Shown here piece by piece: positions 63,945 through 64,000 of a stretch of DNA of 64,000 nt. How positions within the stretch are numbered: position 1 is the stretch's first letter; each line of letters begins with the position of its first letter. Made by a program: the position numbers and the translations under genes. This DNA is from Promethearchaeota archaeon (GTDB lineage Archaea > Asgardarchaeota > Lokiarchaeia > Sigyniarchaeales > SOKP01): contig JAEOTA010000012.1 of assembly GCA_016840085.1 (NCBI GenBank), positions 62,001-126,000 of the forward strand, given 5' to 3'. A model generated the notes under the pieces. The model saw only the letters and a list, made by a program, of their open reading frames with translations. It was not told where the DNA came from and made no database searches.

Positions 63945-64000
63945 TTTAAGTTGAATGTAGAATGATAATATATGATAGAAGGCAAAAATTTACTTGAATT

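Overview
The window looks like a chromosome segment of an Asgard (Promethearchaeota, probably Lokiarchaeia-like) archaeon. It is very AT-rich. It carries archaeal information genes (Kae1, Spt4, RpoE1, S24e, S27ae, TFB) together with families expanded in Asgard archaea: a Rab-like GTPase, an Arf-like GTPase with long extensions, Roadblock/LC7 proteins, a HEAT-repeat protein and a giant helical protein with a degenerate GTPase-like head. The lineage is inferred from gene content alone; there is no rRNA gene here.

Region 1 (1-2884, minus strand) is the conserved archaeal cluster rpoE1-spt4-dephospho-CoA kinase-rps24e-rps27ae-kae1. Region 2 (3190-25573) is core metabolism: a two-subunit thiamine-diphosphate 2-oxoacid dehydrogenase E1, a cupin, an aldolase of archaeal aromatic amino acid synthesis, a RibD-type reductase, a CTP-dependent lipid kinase-like protein, a HAD phosphatase, a DUF362-ferredoxin protein, an M20 homologue, a GH1 glycosidase, a J-domain protein, acetyl-CoA synthetase facing a CoA-transferase/GNAT fusion, a PHP phosphatase and a PAP2 phosphatase. 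GTPase and Roadblock genes are interspersed, including a decayed Roadblock copy. Region 3 (25777-36828) has TFB, the giant helical protein, two unknown paralogues, a DUF2085-type membrane protein, a serine hydrolase, and a three-gene module of zinc-ribbon membrane proteins plus a winged-helix regulator.

Region 4 (about 36.8-51.5 kb) looks accessory: long spacers, decayed coding fragments, two remnants of a TFB-like factor, a protein with two integrase-type SAM-like repeats but no catalytic domain, a radical SAM protein, a ComEC-like metallohydrolase, orphan membrane proteins and several small ribbon-helix-helix or AbrB-like DNA-binding proteins.

Region 5 (51.5-63.9 kb) is the most interesting part. 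It is an almost entirely minus-strand locus with a secretion ATPase of the GspE/VirB11/ArlI superfamily, an ArlJ/TadC-type membrane platform, a large polytopic HerA/VirD4-like ATPase, a zinc ribbon, several small membrane proteins and a set of unrecognised soluble proteins. I read it as a DNA-transfer or secretion machine that combines type IV filament motor parts with a type IV secretion-like coupling ATPase, probably carried on an integrated or plasmid-like element together with region 4. No relaxase, prepilin peptidase or convincing pilin was found inside the window. No CRISPR array and no canonical tRNA gene were seen.
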